Positions 9,800 through 21,715 of a DNA stretch of 64,000 nucleotides are shown here, piece by piece; within the stretch, counting starts at the first letter, position 1; each line of letters begins with the position of its first letter. The stretch comes from Glebionis coronaria (lineage: Eukaryota; Streptophyta; Magnoliopsida; Asterales; Asteraceae), in NCBI GenBank assembly GCA_025667525.1, contig JANFOE010000585.1, forward strand, positions 186,001-250,000, written 5' to 3'. The notes beneath the pieces were generated by a model that made no database searches, had not been told where the DNA came from, and was given only the letters and a program-made list of their open reading frames with translations. The translations under genes and the position numbers were made by a program.

Positions 9800-12650
9800 T
9801 CTTGGTAAAACTATTCTCCATATCCTTGGTGATCATCTGTATATATTGTTTATATTTTTATCCACAAAAGCAAAATACAAAAATATAAAACCATAAAAAA
9901 ACCATAAAAATTGAAAAAAAATCTAGAAAGATCCAAAAATATTTTTACTTTATTTTTCAAAGGCATGTCTTTTGGTACGATAATATTTACGGCCTTAGAA
10001 ATGTTGATTAATATTGACACGGCGCCATAAATAGAGTTCGTACAAAAGTTGTAAATATTTCATAAAACATTCCTATATGGCTTGTAGTTATTTCAGACTG
10101 CAACCCGGTTTTCACATTAAAGTCAAGTATTTCTTATGAAAGCTTTGGCTCACAACGGGAATTAATTTTCTCGAGAAAGGTTTACTTTAAAACCTTGTAA
10201 GGGATCAAGTTTACTTTATAACTTGTTCTAACACAAATCTATGTACGTTTCAGTGCATTTATTTGTTAAAACAAGAGAAATCTTGTTTTTATGAAGCTAT
10301 CATCTCTACAACCATAGCGATCTCCAATTGGTATCTACATACTCGACGATGCGACTACTCAACCAACGACTACAGCTCTTTCAATAGAACACGGGTCAAC
10401 AATTGAGGGGGAGCACTTGTCAAGCATTCAGAATCTTTGATGCCGAAAGTGCCAAGTTCATAAGTTGGTGTCAAGACAACAATACCAATCGTACATGTGG
10501 TGTCAAGAGATGACTTCAGACGTGACGAGGCGACCAACATATGCTGACAGGAACCATTTGATCTTATCATATGATGTTCTCATCAATCAGGTCCAACCTT
10601 GTCAATTCTTTTTAATATGGTGAATATGTGATCTTGTTACAAATCGATATCATATCTCATACATTTGGTATCATGAAGATAAAACGGACTTTCATTTTTC
10701 TTCCCAAAACCTTTGTTAAAACTTTATTAAATCAACTGATATTAAAAACATCGATTGGGTTAATATTTTTAATATGGGGGAGAAAATGTGATTTAATATG
10801 GGATATTATCACAAATGGTTTGACTTAATGTGCTGGCTCATCCCGACATGTGCGAAATGTTTTTGAATATCATGGCATATGTTAAGGGGGAGCAAAATGG
10901 ATTTGCTATATCAAAATGGATTTTCATGGTGACATATACTTACCCAAAACCCATTTATTTCACGACGATGAAGATTGTGGTGACATAAGCATGGTAGGAT
11001 AGGTTAAGTCCTATGATTCTTCCAGAACCGGAGGAATCTTCCCAAGGACATTCCATAGCTAGAAATAGTAGTCCTTAGGAAAGTTGGAGAAAGATTGTGA
11101 ACGTAGCTGAATGCCGACAAGTACTTAAGTTAGCACTGGAACAATCACAACAAGGTGCTAGTTATGACGTATTGGTAAGCATTGAAAGGGTTGAAGAATG
11201 AAAAAGAATTGTAAAGATAAAGGGTGTAAAGAAAGAAGCCCTCCTTACAAATTTAGGCAGAAACCGGGTCAACACATATGCTATTGAGATCATTTTAATG
11301 ATTCTCGATATTGAAGACAAACATCATGGACCCAGTGATGCAATGCACAACCCATCCCAGCTAACTCAGATATCTCTCAAAAGGTATTTGTTTTAATCAC
11401 ATGGAGACAACGTATTATCTATTGATTTATTCACTCCGGATAAATTGGTATTGAAAAGGTGGCACTCCTCTCCAGCCTCCGATCACTAAAATCCAAAATG
11501 CACGATCGAGTCTAGAGCCATTTGAGATCATCAAATTTCTCATTAGGACACACTTTCATATTTCCTTGCTTCTTCACACACTGTGAAAAGTAAGAAAGAT
11601 TTTAAGAGTCCTACGCAAAATCTTCATGATCTTGCCTGAACATCCGAGTAATACGAAAGTATTTACAATGAAGATGGAAATCCTTCTTGAGCGAATATAA
11701 AAAAGCTCATGGTATGTGACTTGTGCGATTCTTTATGAATCAAGCTTGTGATAACTGGAAAGCAAAAGTGGTTTAATTCTTAACTGAACTTAAACACGTT
11801 CCAGGCCTCTACGCAAAATCTCAGTTATCTTGCCAGAACACTCAGAGTGATACCTTAGTTTTCACAGTGATGAGTGGAAATCCTTCTAGTGTTAACCTCA
11901 AACAGCACTTGGTAGGTAACTTGCAAGATTCTATACGAATCAAGCTCGTGACAACTGGAAAGCAACGATGGTGCGGTTCTTAATTGAATTTCACTTGTTC
12001 CAGGAACATGAATTAACGGCTTCAAATCGTGCGGATATTATTATCCAAATGATTCACTCTTTATGTTCGCAGTCAGCTTTGGACGGTCGAATAAAGAGAA
12101 CGGGTTTACCCGCGAAATCCTGTCAGGAAGTTACTTAATTGAAACTATCTGTCACGGGTACGATATCTAATATCGTCCAACGGTCTTCACCGACCGGAGG
12201 TAAAATGCTACCGATTTAGAATGAAATGTTCAAAGCCATTTCGTTCGTGTCTACTTATGTTGCGGCATTTGAAGACGGTGGCGTTGCGGAATCCAAGAAG
12301 AAGTCGTCCCCGCATGCTTATACTTTATGCACTTAATATCTCATCTAATTTAAGAAAGCCTAAAAGTTAAGTCTTCCGCTGTATCGAACTCTGAAGCTTT
12401 CAAGAATTACGAAGGTATAAGTATGTGGGACATGGTGTCACGAAGAGGCGAAGATCACAAGTGATGGATGCACAAGATCAAGGCAAGAGATTAATGCTCA
12501 AGATTGATATCAAAGATCACATCAGCATGTTCACCAGAAAAAGAAAAAGAAAAGAAAGACGAAGACTACGAGCTCAAGACAAGCATAGTATGCTAGGTTT
12601 ATTTCATTATTGTAACTCGGGTAACGCCCTTGTTTGGAGTGACCTCCCTT
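9800..12650 (+). other. Long noncoding 3' region of the Copia element
   Basis: About 2.85 kb separates the end of pol from the final polypurine tract, with no coding frame above about 75 codons. It holds earlier purine tracts resembling PPTs: GAGGGGGAG from 10405, TGGGGGAG from 10775 and AAGGGGGAG from 10884. It also holds a diverged tandem duplication near 11.6-12.0 kb. Most Copia elements have a short gap here, so the region may be acquired sequence or old 3' ends kept after template switching. Confidence 0.7.
11611..12004 (+). repeat. Diverged tandem duplication, period 198 bp
   Basis: The word CTACGCAAAATCT occurs at 11611 and 11809. The following blocks align in order: cttgcc(t/a)gaaca, gtggaaatccttct, gattct..tatgaatcaagct, acaactggaaagcaa and gttccagg. 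Identity by eye is about 70%. It lies in the noncoding tail of the Copia element. Confidence 0.75.
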
Positions 12651-12660
12651 AGGGGGAGAT
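12651..12660 (+). other. Polypurine tract of the Copia element
   Basis: AGGGGGAGAT directly precedes the TGTTGGAAAT start of the 3' LTR, the expected position of the plus-strand primer. Confidence 0.9.
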
Positions 12661-12982
12661 TGTTGGAAATACGTTTTACGTATTAAGAAGGATCGGTCAC
12701 TCCAACGATAGTCCATGTAATAGCTCGTAGTTTAGTTAACTTTCTTTATTTATCAAACAAGAACAAGCCTAGCCTACAACATGTGTAGGCCGGCCCAAAT
12801 GTAAGCCCAAGCCCATGACAAGGGCTTGGGTATATAAACCCTCTCCTTTGATGGAGAGGGTGGTGTGGTTTCATAATTTTCACATAGTTCTTCTTACTTT
12901 CTCTCTCTAGCTTTGTGTGAAATCCACCATCTCTCTATCTCTTTCTCTCTCTAAAAACATAAGCAAGATTTACAATCTTACA
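12661..12982 (+). repeat. Complete 3' LTR of the Copia element
   Basis: The LTR is 322 bp and runs from TGTTGGAAAT to CTTACA, with canonical TG..CA ends. The TATA box is at 12831-12837 with flanking inverted repeats. Its last 215 bp match the 5' LTR with two differences. Confidence 0.92.
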
Positions 12983-15267
12983 AACGGGGTCTCCTTCTAA
13001 ATGCATTCCTACGCAACTCCAAATCCTAGCCACTCAAGTTCTCACGCTTAACCATAATATCACCTGAAAGAGACACTAAAACACGTCAACATAAAGTTGG
13101 TGAGAGTCATAGGTTTAGACTCCAACGCCAAAACCAAACCATAAGCTGTGAATAATAACCAAATAATAACATATGGACAATGTGATACAAACATACATTA
13201 ACAACTAATATTCAAGATTAAACAACCAAACCAAATCCAAATCCAAATCCAAATTCAAATCCAAATCCAAATCCAAGGCTCCCAGCCTTACCAACACCAT
13301 ACTCCCATAGGCGTCCAAACACCTATGAACCAATCCCAAGGCCCCGCCTTGCCAATATCCCCTTGGTACCAAGTCAAATCATAAAACAATCAAGAATCAA
13401 CTAGCAGTTAATCACATAAGTATGCACAAGTCCATCACCAAACACACAACATTCACAACACAATTTATAAAAACAAGACAGTATCTATTCCATCCCATCT
13501 GGAAGTCAAAATCATTAGTAGACATGGGACTATGAAACTCACCAGATTGAGCTTCTCTAAAAGTCCGCGCACTAGCGAAAAGCTAACAAACCAAAAACAC
13601 ATAATCAAAACATGAACCGATCACTAAGACGGATCATCAACCTATGATGGACATCTAGCATTTTCCCATATATGACCCTCATTTATATGCTCAAAGCATC
13701 TCATTATACCCCTCTATAAAGCCCTTAACTCAGTTTACTTCATAACCCGTCCCGTTAACATTTTACCCAAAACAGTCCCAGTTTTAGGTCTCCAAACTAT
13801 AAGCCAAACGCCCACTTAAACATACCCATGATCTCTGTAGAGGACACCCTATGCCCTTACATATGTTAGCTAACTCCTCCTACTTGTCCCAATCTTAAAG
13901 CTACTGTTAAGGCCCCGATATATATATATATATACGTATACTTTTGTCTATCCAGATTTTACTGATTTCGAACATACAAAAAGTTTGTTATGATTAGAGG
14001 GTCTTACCCTAACCCATTTTCTTAGCCCCAATTTAGATACTTCCTATAATATATAAACCATCTACCGCGTTCGTTTGAAAGTCCCAATGCAACCCTAAGT
14101 ACCCCAAACAACCCAAAACTTAAAAAGAAAACATACTGATTTCAAAATTGTTTTGACCTCCGACTGTTGTAACCTGTTTTTGACCCACTTCCCAACCTCC
14201 AATTTAGTTCCCGTTTCTTGCATTGGAAATCCACTTCAATTACCTTTCCATGGATACTTGGATCGCAAAATAAGAGTTTGTAGAACTCCCTATATGATCA
14301 AAACAATTGACCATAAATTCTGCCCAGTTTTTAAAAACGGGTTTAATTAAATTAACGTAATTAATTACCCATAACTTGTTTAATTACAAGCCCTAATTAT
14401 TCAAATCATTAATATATCATTAGAATATAGATTTTAAATTAAATCCTAACCTAAATCCATCATAAGATGATTATAAAAACAATTTAAATAAAAAAGGTTA
14501 TGAAGGTTTTACCTTAATATTAATGGAAAATAAAAAAAAAACAATGGAACCCTAAAACACTCCATAAGCCGTCGACTTCAAGACTCCAGGGGAAATAAAT
14601 TCTGATTTTTTTTTTGTGAATAAATAATATATAGGGTGCGATAACCCATTCCTAGCCCAACCCAAAAACCCCTTTCCTTTTTCTCCTTTTTCCCTTTTTT
14701 TCTTTCTTTTCTTGCGTCCAAACCGACTAACACCCCACCTTATTTCTTTTTTTTTAATTTTATTATTAATCTTATTAATATTACCTTAATTTTCCTTAAT
14801 TTATTTCAGCTCCTAAAGCCTCCAAAACCTCAAAACCGTAAAACTAGTCAAATTTACGCGTTTTACCGTAAAAGACGTAAATTATACAGTTTTAATCTCA
14901 AATTTTGAAATAAACTTTATAACTAAGTCCTAAATGACTTAAAACCATCCCGAAAAATACTCCCGTGACTAAATACCTCTTCCGAGACCTCAAAATGCTA
15001 AACCATAAATCGTAAAAATACGATTTTCTATAATACATATACGTATACGTAAAACCACTAAATAACACCATCTCATTTCATAGTCACCACCATGTGAGCT
15101 TATGAACATGAAATTATCACACATCGTTTCACTCACAAGGTACCCCGTACCGGAAACGATATCAAAACCACAATCTATACACACCAATTATCACATAAAA
15201 CACATAAAGACACGTAACAAGCACAAAATAAAACTAAGTGACGAACCTCAAAACCACGGTTGTCACA
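12983..15267 (-). repeat. Ty3/Gypsy LTR fragment, minus orientation
   Basis: Read on the minus strand this starts TGTGACAACCGTGG (from 15267), has a TATA-like CTATATATTATT near 14625-14635 and a first-exon-like tract, and ends abruptly at the Copia 3' LTR. The segment near 13057-13120 (cacctgaaa.. cgtcaac.. aaagttg) resembles 45994-46040 in the LARD LTR, supporting assignment to the same broad Gypsy LTR type. The far end is lost. An (ATCCAA)n tract lies inside at about 13230-13277. No coding is present. Confidence 0.5.
13230..13277. repeat. (ATCCAA)n microsatellite
   Basis: Seven or so tandem hexamers with one C-to-T change, inside the Gypsy LTR fragment. Confidence 0.9.
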
Positions 15268-17099
15268 CTTGTCCTTCTGGAAGTGTTTTTTGTCATTCTT
15301 TTTGTTATCGCTTCCGTCCTTCCAGTCTTTGACCAGATGTTTGAGTTTTCCTGATTTGATAAGTGACTCAATATGCTTCTTGAGCTGAATGCACTTGTTC
15401 GTGCCATGACTTTTGTCGTTACGGAATTCACAAAAGTGATTCCCCTGACGACGATCAACCGGAGTTGTCATTGGAGGCGGCCTTGGAAAATTTTCTCCTT
15501 CAGTTAGTAGGATGTCTCGATATGTCATATTTAGAGGAGTAAACTTGTCTTCGACCGCCCTCCTTTTGCTTGATTTTTATAATCCAAGCTCCTATTGTTA
15601 CCTTGATTGTTTGATTGCCTCTTTGGCTGATCATTCGACCGATAGCCTTGGTTTCCCCTTGTGAGGTAGGCCGCGGATACGGCAGTCTCTCCTTCCAAAA
15701 AGTTCCTAACCCTTTACATGAGTTCATCAAATTTTTTGGGACGTTTATCATTGAGGCACTTCATTAGATCCTTGTCTGTTATGGCATGCATATAGTCGAA
15801 GATCTTGGGGACTTCTGGGCACACTCTTATTCGCATGCATTCGTCTTTGAAACATTCTGTGAAGTCTTCCGTAGATTCTCTGGGCCTCTACTTGACCGTC
15901 GCCAATGAGACTGGATCCCTATTATACTTCTTTCGCTGAGTATAATTTCTTCTAAACGCCGAGCGTAACTCATCGAAGCTGTTGATGCTCCGGTGAGGAA
16001 GTTTTTCAAACTAGTCGCGAGCGTTACCAATCAGGGTTGAATTGAACATTTGGCACCATATAGGCATCGACCATCGTTCAATTTTTTCCTGCACCCTGAA
16101 AACATTGAGATGGTCATCTGGTTCACCAGATCCATCATAGGTTTTGATGCACGCCGACATGCGGCATTTTTTGTCCTTGGAGTAATTCCGTATGCGGGTC
16201 GTGAAGGCATCCTCTCTCTCGCTACACCATGGAAGGGATAGGTCCTCTTCTTCATTTGCGTGATAATGGGAGTACCCGTAACATCCTCTTTCATCATCTG
16301 ATGGTTCAGAAGAGGAATACCTTGGTCGGCGGCGCCTAGGATGGTGGTCATCCGAATCAGATCCTGAAGGATCCTGATATGGAAATCGCGCTATGCGCCT
16401 TTACTGGCTATGGTAACCACTTTTGTGAGAGGGGGTGGGAATCTTCTTTTCGTCAGAATCCATCCTTACAAATACACTAGTGCGGCGGTTACTGTTCAGG
16501 GGTCTCCAAAGCTGCGCGTCCTACGGACCCGTCAGAGTGATCTGACTCCCCCTGAGCTTCTTGCAATTCTTGCATGATTCGATCCCTAATGCGTTCAAAT
16601 ACATTCAGTGGTCGAGGTTCTTCCTCCAAAGAAGGTTGTTCCTCGATTCGGTGTTTTCTTTGTCTTTTTCGAGTTTGGGCAGGAGTGTCGCGTGCGTTGC
16701 TGTTGAAGTTGAGTCTGGATTGGAGGTTCCTTCACAAATTTAACCTTTCCGTGATGGCCTGGATGATAGTTTCGAAGTTTTGTGTGAGCATATCCTCGAT
16801 ATCCTCATCATCAAGTAGAATGACTTCGTGGTCCGTCTCCACAACAGGCGACCTCTGATTCTCCCTATTGGGGGTGTTCAGCGCTATCCCCATGTCGGGA
16901 TTGTTCACCTTGAGAGTTGGTGAGGGGTGTTCAGTAAAGTGCCAACACCCCCATGGTATTGAAACACCATGGTGCGGTTGTTTAGCCCTCCTGCCTGCCC
17001 GGTGGTAGCCGGAGTAGGGGTGACAGGGACGTCTCCCCCTGTTATTCGACTCCCAGGATTAGCGCTCCTTAGATTTCCCTGAGGATTTCCCTTCGTCAT
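15268..17099 (-). pseudogene. gag: Tat-like Ty3/Gypsy gag, decayed
   Basis: On the minus strand the gag starts at ATG 17099 (MTKGNPQGNLRS..). Fragments spread over several frames then resemble Tat-type retrotransposon Gag: a HVGVHQNL..NVFQGAGK-like block (about 16180-16070), a Q-rich middle with IRVCPEVPKIFDYMHAI-like residues (about 15830-15780), and a C-terminal knuckle-like FCEFRNDKSHGTNKCIQLKKHIESLIKSGKLKHLV (about 15440-15330). At least three frame changes and several stops destroy it. The sequence is cut at 15267 by the Gypsy LTR fragment, so protease and RT are absent. Function would be particle formation. The family call is from Gag resemblance and the PBS. Confidence 0.75.
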
Positions 17100-17122
17100 T
17101 AGTAGAGTTTTAGTTTAGTGTA

Positions 17123-17142
17123 TGGTCCCACGGATAGCGCCA
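17123..17142 (-). other. Primer binding site of the Tat-like element
   Basis: On the minus strand the site reads TGGCGCTATCCGTGGGACC. The TGGCGC..GTGGG form is typical of Tat-like Gypsy PBSs. It lies six bases from a CA that can end the LTR and 24 bases before the gag ATG. Confidence 0.75.
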
Positions 17143-17148
17143 ACTTAT

Positions 17149-17730
17149 TGATACAAAAGTTTGATAGTCCTTGTTTAACCCGAATTAGGCTTAATTCGGG
17201 TGTCTAGGCTCCGACTCTTGCACCAAGTAAACTTCGGTTTGAGATCATGCACGCTAAAAGCAACATGCTGTTAGACTTACCGTGGGAATGTATCCCACGA
17301 TTAGACTCCGGCGTGAAAGTAAGTAATCGGTTTAGGGTTAGTAATCGGTGAATGATGAGAGTGGTGAATGAATCGTACCTTTTTGGATCTCTTGGGGGTT
17401 CCTTATATAGGCGGTAAAGTCCCAGTGGGCTTTAATGAAGCTTCGACCCCAAGTAAAAGATAAGTAACATAATTATTTGATTGTTATCTTCTAATTATGG
17501 TTAGTGTATATCCTCTACTTTAGGGCAAATCACAATTCTAATTAAGTTGTGATTCTGTCTAACCCTTTGCCGGACGTACCGGGCCGTGGGCCGCTCATGA
17601 TGTATGCGGCCACTGTTCATCCGAGACCCATAGACTCGAATGACTTTACTCCAACCCATTCGTGATGGACCAGATACGGGTAGTACCCGTGGGCCGGGTT
17701 CACAACCCGGTTGGGGACTATACATCATCA
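17149..17730 (-). repeat. 5' LTR of the Tat-like element, minus orientation
   Basis: In plus coordinates it spans TGATACAAAA to about CATCATCA, so the minus-strand ends are TG..CA. A TATA box is visible on the minus strand (CCTATATAAGG, plus about 17402-17412). The outer boundary near 17730 is uncertain by a few bases because ATCA repeats there. Confidence 0.6.
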
Positions 17731-18589
17731 TGCATCAGATCCGCTAGAACATAAAAAAAAATTCAATTTAAAATAGCCCCATATTAAGATCCGCATAATA
17801 CATTTCCAATATTACAACCAATGAATATATATAAATTTAAACGAAGTATGATATGAAAAATACAAATCTAAATAATGTGTGATATTCATGAAGTGTAGTC
17901 GCTTGTTCAGTTGCATCAATTGTCGTTTCTTGTTTCTTAATTGCTTATATATTCTTAATCGCATCTCCTGTTTTCCGCAAAGAATGATTGAGCTCTTAAA
18001 CCTCGACTTTTCTTCATAATTATTGCATCTTACAGTCCTCTACCATTTTAAACTCTTGTAATAAAACATGTTACATAATCACATGTGATTTTGGTTTAGA
18101 ATCATGTTTTTATCACATAAAACAACAAAATCATATATGACTCGTGTTGAATCATATATGATTATAACTTAATCATATACTTTAACAGTTTAATACTGAT
18201 AATAAACTTAGGTCCCATATATGATTCATATTTTGATTCACTATTAATCATATAATTTTATAAATTCAATATTGATAATAAACTCATGAATCATATATGA
18301 TTCATACTGAATCATATGTAATTTTCATGTTCTTCATAATCATTTGACAAAACACACAATTTTTAGCAGAAACTCGAATGAGATTTGCTTCTCCATCCGC
18401 ATCTAGATCAACATCTTCGATTTGAGGCTCAATCATAAGGTTTTTAGCTTCAACAATTGGAATTTAACAACTACCAAATAAATTGCATTTACATTAATAT
18501 CATCTATTTTTTATGATAGATTTGTATAAATGTTCCAAATAATTCATATCATCTGTTTTTGATGATAGATCTGAACAACTTTTACTAAG
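17731..18589. other. Unassigned AT-rich sequence with ATCATATATGAT-like words
   Basis: I recognise no gene. Between 18110 and 18310 several copies or near copies of the palindromic word ATCATATATGAT occur (about 18131, 18150, 18220, 18290). The same word is abundant inside the Mutator-like element at 28.5-30.8 kb. Confidence 0.5.
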
Positions 18590-18850
18590 AGCTCTTAGTT
18601 AGGGTTTGAAGAACCCTAATTTAATTAGGTTGAATCAACGGTGGTTGGTGACGGTTTTGTTGGGGGATGGTGACGGGGGTTGTTTGGTTGGTGGTGGTGG
18701 TAGTTGGTGACGGTGGTGGTTAGTTGATGGGTTTGAAGGACCCTAATCTAATTATGGTTAATCAATGATATTTGGTGGCGGGTTGATGGTAGGTTGGTGG
18801 TGGTGGTTGGGTTGTTTGGGGTGGTGGTTGGTGATGGTGGTGGTTGGATG
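18590..18850. repeat. GGT/GGTGAC-rich tract with a duplicated flank
   Basis: Two blocks share gggtttgaagaaccctaat-like sequence followed by attaggttgaatcaa (about 18603 and 18728). Each is followed by G-rich runs of GGTGG, GGTGAC and GGGGG, so this is a diverged duplication of about 125 bp embedded in low complexity. The G runs could fold as quadruplexes on the plus strand. Confidence 0.6.
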
Positions 18851-18980
18851 ATGAGAGAGAGTTAAGAGATGTGCATGTGTTTTTTGAGAAAAAAAGAAGT
18901 CTGTGTAAAAAGTGGGTGGAAGGAAATTTAGACCATTTGATGCAAATGAAATGAATGGATGAGATATATTCATTGAGTCT

Positions 18981-19550
18981 ATGCTAAAACATGGGTCTAT
19001 ATGGATCTCATATCTTGGATATGATGCAACAGGTTTAAAGAGTTTTAGTGTATTTATGAAATACACATCCGCCATACGTCAATTGGTGTTCGGTACAACA
19101 CCGTATGCATTAGATAAATACTTGCAAATGGGGGAACACTGGCCACACGATTGTCTAGATAATTTTATGATATGCGTAGTGGATTCGTTTCAGCCGGAGT
19201 TTTTAAGAAAATCTGTATTAGCTGACATTCATAACCTATATGTCGCACATAATAAGATTCATGGGTTTCTCGGGATGATTGGTAGTATTGATTGGATGCA
19301 CTGGGAATGAATTAATTTTCCGAGAGCATGACACGACCAATATGGTAGAGGTGATAAAAAAACACCCAACCATAATACTAGAAGTTGTTGCATCATACGA
19401 TATGGGGATTTGGCATGCATTTTTTGAGGTTTTAGGTTCCAATAATGATATTACTGTTTTACATCAGTCTCCTTTATTCGACGATATTTTGGCTGAAAAC
19501 AAAGCAGAGACCCCATATGTTGTAAATGGGCAAACATTTCATACAGGGTA
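18981..19550 (+). pseudogene. Harbinger DDE transposase, N-terminal part
   Basis: The frame carries family-typical blocks: AIRQLVFGTTPYALDKYLQM, DCLDNF, EFLRKS, IHGFLGMIGSIDWMHWE. The first catalytic Asp is in GSID (19290-19292) and the second in SNNDI (19447-19449). Lesions are TGA at 19308-19310 and TGA at 19329-19331, both where the family has Trp (TGG to TGA), and a frame break at the A7 run 19356-19362. Coding stops in the middle of HTGY at 19550, where the solo LTR inserted, and resumes at 27631. The product would cut and paste the element at TTA or TAA sites. Confidence 0.9.
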
Positions 19551-20996
19551 TGATCAAAAGAATCACACAGTAACACTAGGATTATGATTATGCATGTAAG
19601 AGAATGAGAATTGACTAAAAGAGAAGGTTGAATTTCATTAATGGAAGTAAAATCTGTTACAAGACTGTTACAACTAACTAACTACCTCTTAAGTGATTGT
19701 CAGTCACTTAAGATGAGTTCTAACTGAATGCTAAGTGAAATAAGAGGGAATTTTAAAAGTGTGTGAAAAAACACACACTATCTACATACATGAAATGAAA
19801 GCTATGCTGGGTATGTATAGAGGTTGGGATCTTGTTAGTTAGAGTTTGGTGACGTGTTGCTTCCAATCTAGCCATGTCACGTGGTTTGAATCTCTTAATT
19901 CCTCATAGCCATTGAAGAACTCAGTTTGGGGGTTTCTGATTGAGTAAGTTTCAAGCTAATTGGATGCTTTGGTTGTGTTCCTCTCTTGAAAATGAGCAAC
20001 TTTAAGGTTTACATCTTCTCTTGATATGCAGTGTAGCTCGATCTCGATCCTGGCCTCGTATGAATTTGAAAATGACATGTGGCATGATATTATTGGTCTT
20101 AATTTGCTCATACGGATTGATATCCGTATTGGATATATTAATTATTGCATGGTGACTTTCTATTGGTTGGAATAAGCTGAGTGCGCCACACTTTATAGAT
20201 TCGGTTCATTTATTGCTGGTGGCTGTGAGTGGGATATGTGGCAATCCGTGTATCTTCTTTTGAGCATTTCTCTTGGCTGAAACATATTGAACCGGATCAA
20301 GCTCATTTAAACTTTGCAATTATGGCAGGACTAGTCACTTGAGTTAGCAGATTCATAATTTGAACTTGGCACTTCATTTCTTTGGCATAATTAGTCCTTT
20401 GACCTTCATCTTGAAAATTGAAGCCCTTTGACTTGTTTGACTTGAAAGTTGACCAGATTTGACTTTGATATTGACTTTTCTCAAAATTGGACTTTAGTCC
20501 TTCATCTCTTGAATGTTGTCAAGATAGGTCCTTTTCTTTGCAAGGTGATAGGTGTGAAAACACCCATCTTTTCTACCACTTAATTACATTAAAACGGGAC
20601 CTAAACGTATATTTTATGTCGTAAATGGCGGAATTATGCGTGGTTTGTGTTTTTATTGTGTTTCAGGGTCGAGAAGGTGAATAGTGGAGAAAACACGGCT
20701 TTCACGGGCTTTTATTGAAGAAAAAGACAAAAGACGAAGTCGAAAGATCAAAAGTGGAAAAAGAACGGAAGTCCAAGACCAATTCTGAAGATTTATCGAA
20801 GAAAAAGTCCAAAGACGAAAGTTTAATAAAGTCGAAGAACTCAGGTCTAATTTATGAAGAAAAATACAAGACGAGTTCAAAGAAATCCCGAGACGAAGTC
20901 TGAAAAGTCGAAGAATTTAAGAAGACTGAAAGAATGAAAGACTGAGGACCAAGAAAGAATGAAAGAAAGAGGAGGCCACCAACCACTCCCCTCTCC

Positions 20997-21028
20997 TATA
21001 AATACCACCCTCACAACATGTGAGAGGG
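20997..21028 (+). promoter_or_regulatory. LTR TATA box followed by a hairpin
   Basis: TATAAATA at 20997-21004 is followed four bases later by CCCTCACA-ACA-TGTGAGAGGG, a stem with a two-base bulge. The same block is in the 3' LTR at 26291-26322. The layout resembles the Copia LTR promoter at 951-981, and both hairpin regions share the word ACAACATGTG with inverted repeats in these LTRs. Confidence 0.65.
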
Positions 21029-21420
21029 TTGGTTAGTTTTAGTTTTAGTTTTAGGATTAGATTAGGAGTAGGTAGTTTCTCTCTCTAGACTTATGCTTTC
21101 TCTCTCTAGATTAATTTGTGTTTAAGCTTTTGTTATTGAATCCTTACTTTTTAATTAAGCTTTTCATTTATCATCTTCTTCCTTTCTTGTTTGATTTGTT
21201 CTTATTCATCATTGTTCATGTTCTTGAGTTTTATTGATTTTGATCAAGTGGGTTTTGATTAATTTGGTTAAGTTTGTTAGTTTTGATGATTTGTTTTGAT
21301 TGATTATTGTTAGTTGATGCTTATTGGTTGTTTTGGTTTAATCTTTTGTTTGATTTTGATTAATTTGAGGATCGATTGTTGTTACTGTACCTCCCTTGTT
21401 CTTCGGTTTGATTAGTTTCT

Positions 21421-21715
21421 GTTACTGTATTTCCAGAAGTTCCGGATCAATGATCTTTCATTCGGAAGTCTTAAAAGTTCCGGGTGAAGGGTGTTTCGTT
21501 CGGAACTTTGAAAGTTCTGGGTAAACATTCCTTCATTCGGAAGTTTAAGAAGTTCCAGGTAAAGGGCTTCATTCGGAAGTTTAAGAAGTTCCGGGTAAAG
21601 GGTGTTTCATTCGGAACTTTGAAAGTTCCGGGTAAACATTCCTTATTTCGGAAGTTTAAGAACTTCCGGATCAAGGGCTTCATTCGGAAGTTTAAAACTT
21701 CCGAATGAAGGTTTC
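21421..21715. repeat. Cluster of CGGAACTTT..AAAGTTCCG inverted repeats
   Basis: About seven units of 35-45 bp occur, each an imperfect palindrome such as CGGAACTTT-G-AAAGTTCCG or CGGAAGTTTAAGAAGTTCCGG, separated by GTAAAGGG or GTAAACATTCCTTCATT linkers. The cluster recurs in the 3' LTR at 26717-27008. Short open frames across it are by-products of the repeat. Confidence 0.85.

Larger units (their letters stand above)
888..12982 (+). mobile_element. Ty1/Copia LTR retrotransposon, 5'-truncated and coding-defective
   Basis: The element runs from a truncated 5' LTR (888-1102) through an initiator-Met tRNA-type PBS, a repeat-rich leader, a gag-pol frame in the order gag, CCHC knuckle, coiled-coil spacer, protease, integrase, RT, RNase H (integrase before RT defines Copia), a long noncoding tail, a polypurine tract and a 322-bp 3' LTR (12661-12982). 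The coding frame has stops at 2447, 2726, 5549, 7117, 7542 and 9377, and frame breaks near 6330-6360, 7285 and 8490. The two LTRs differ at only two adjacent bases over the 215 bp they share. The organisation recalls Copia polyproteins of Tanacetum and other Asteraceae, from memory. No TSD can be defined because the 5' end is missing. Confidence 0.93.

Noticed and set aside
20653..20903. Overlapping frames rich in Lys/Ser on plus and Leu/Ser on minus
   Set aside because: They fall in the U3 part of the orphan-ORF LTR, upstream of the TATA box, and recur in the 3' LTR.
21484..21708. Heat-shock-element array in the LTR
   Set aside because: Only the GAAAGTTC units fit the nGAAnnTTCn spacing; most units have a one-base spacer, so an HSE claim is not supported.
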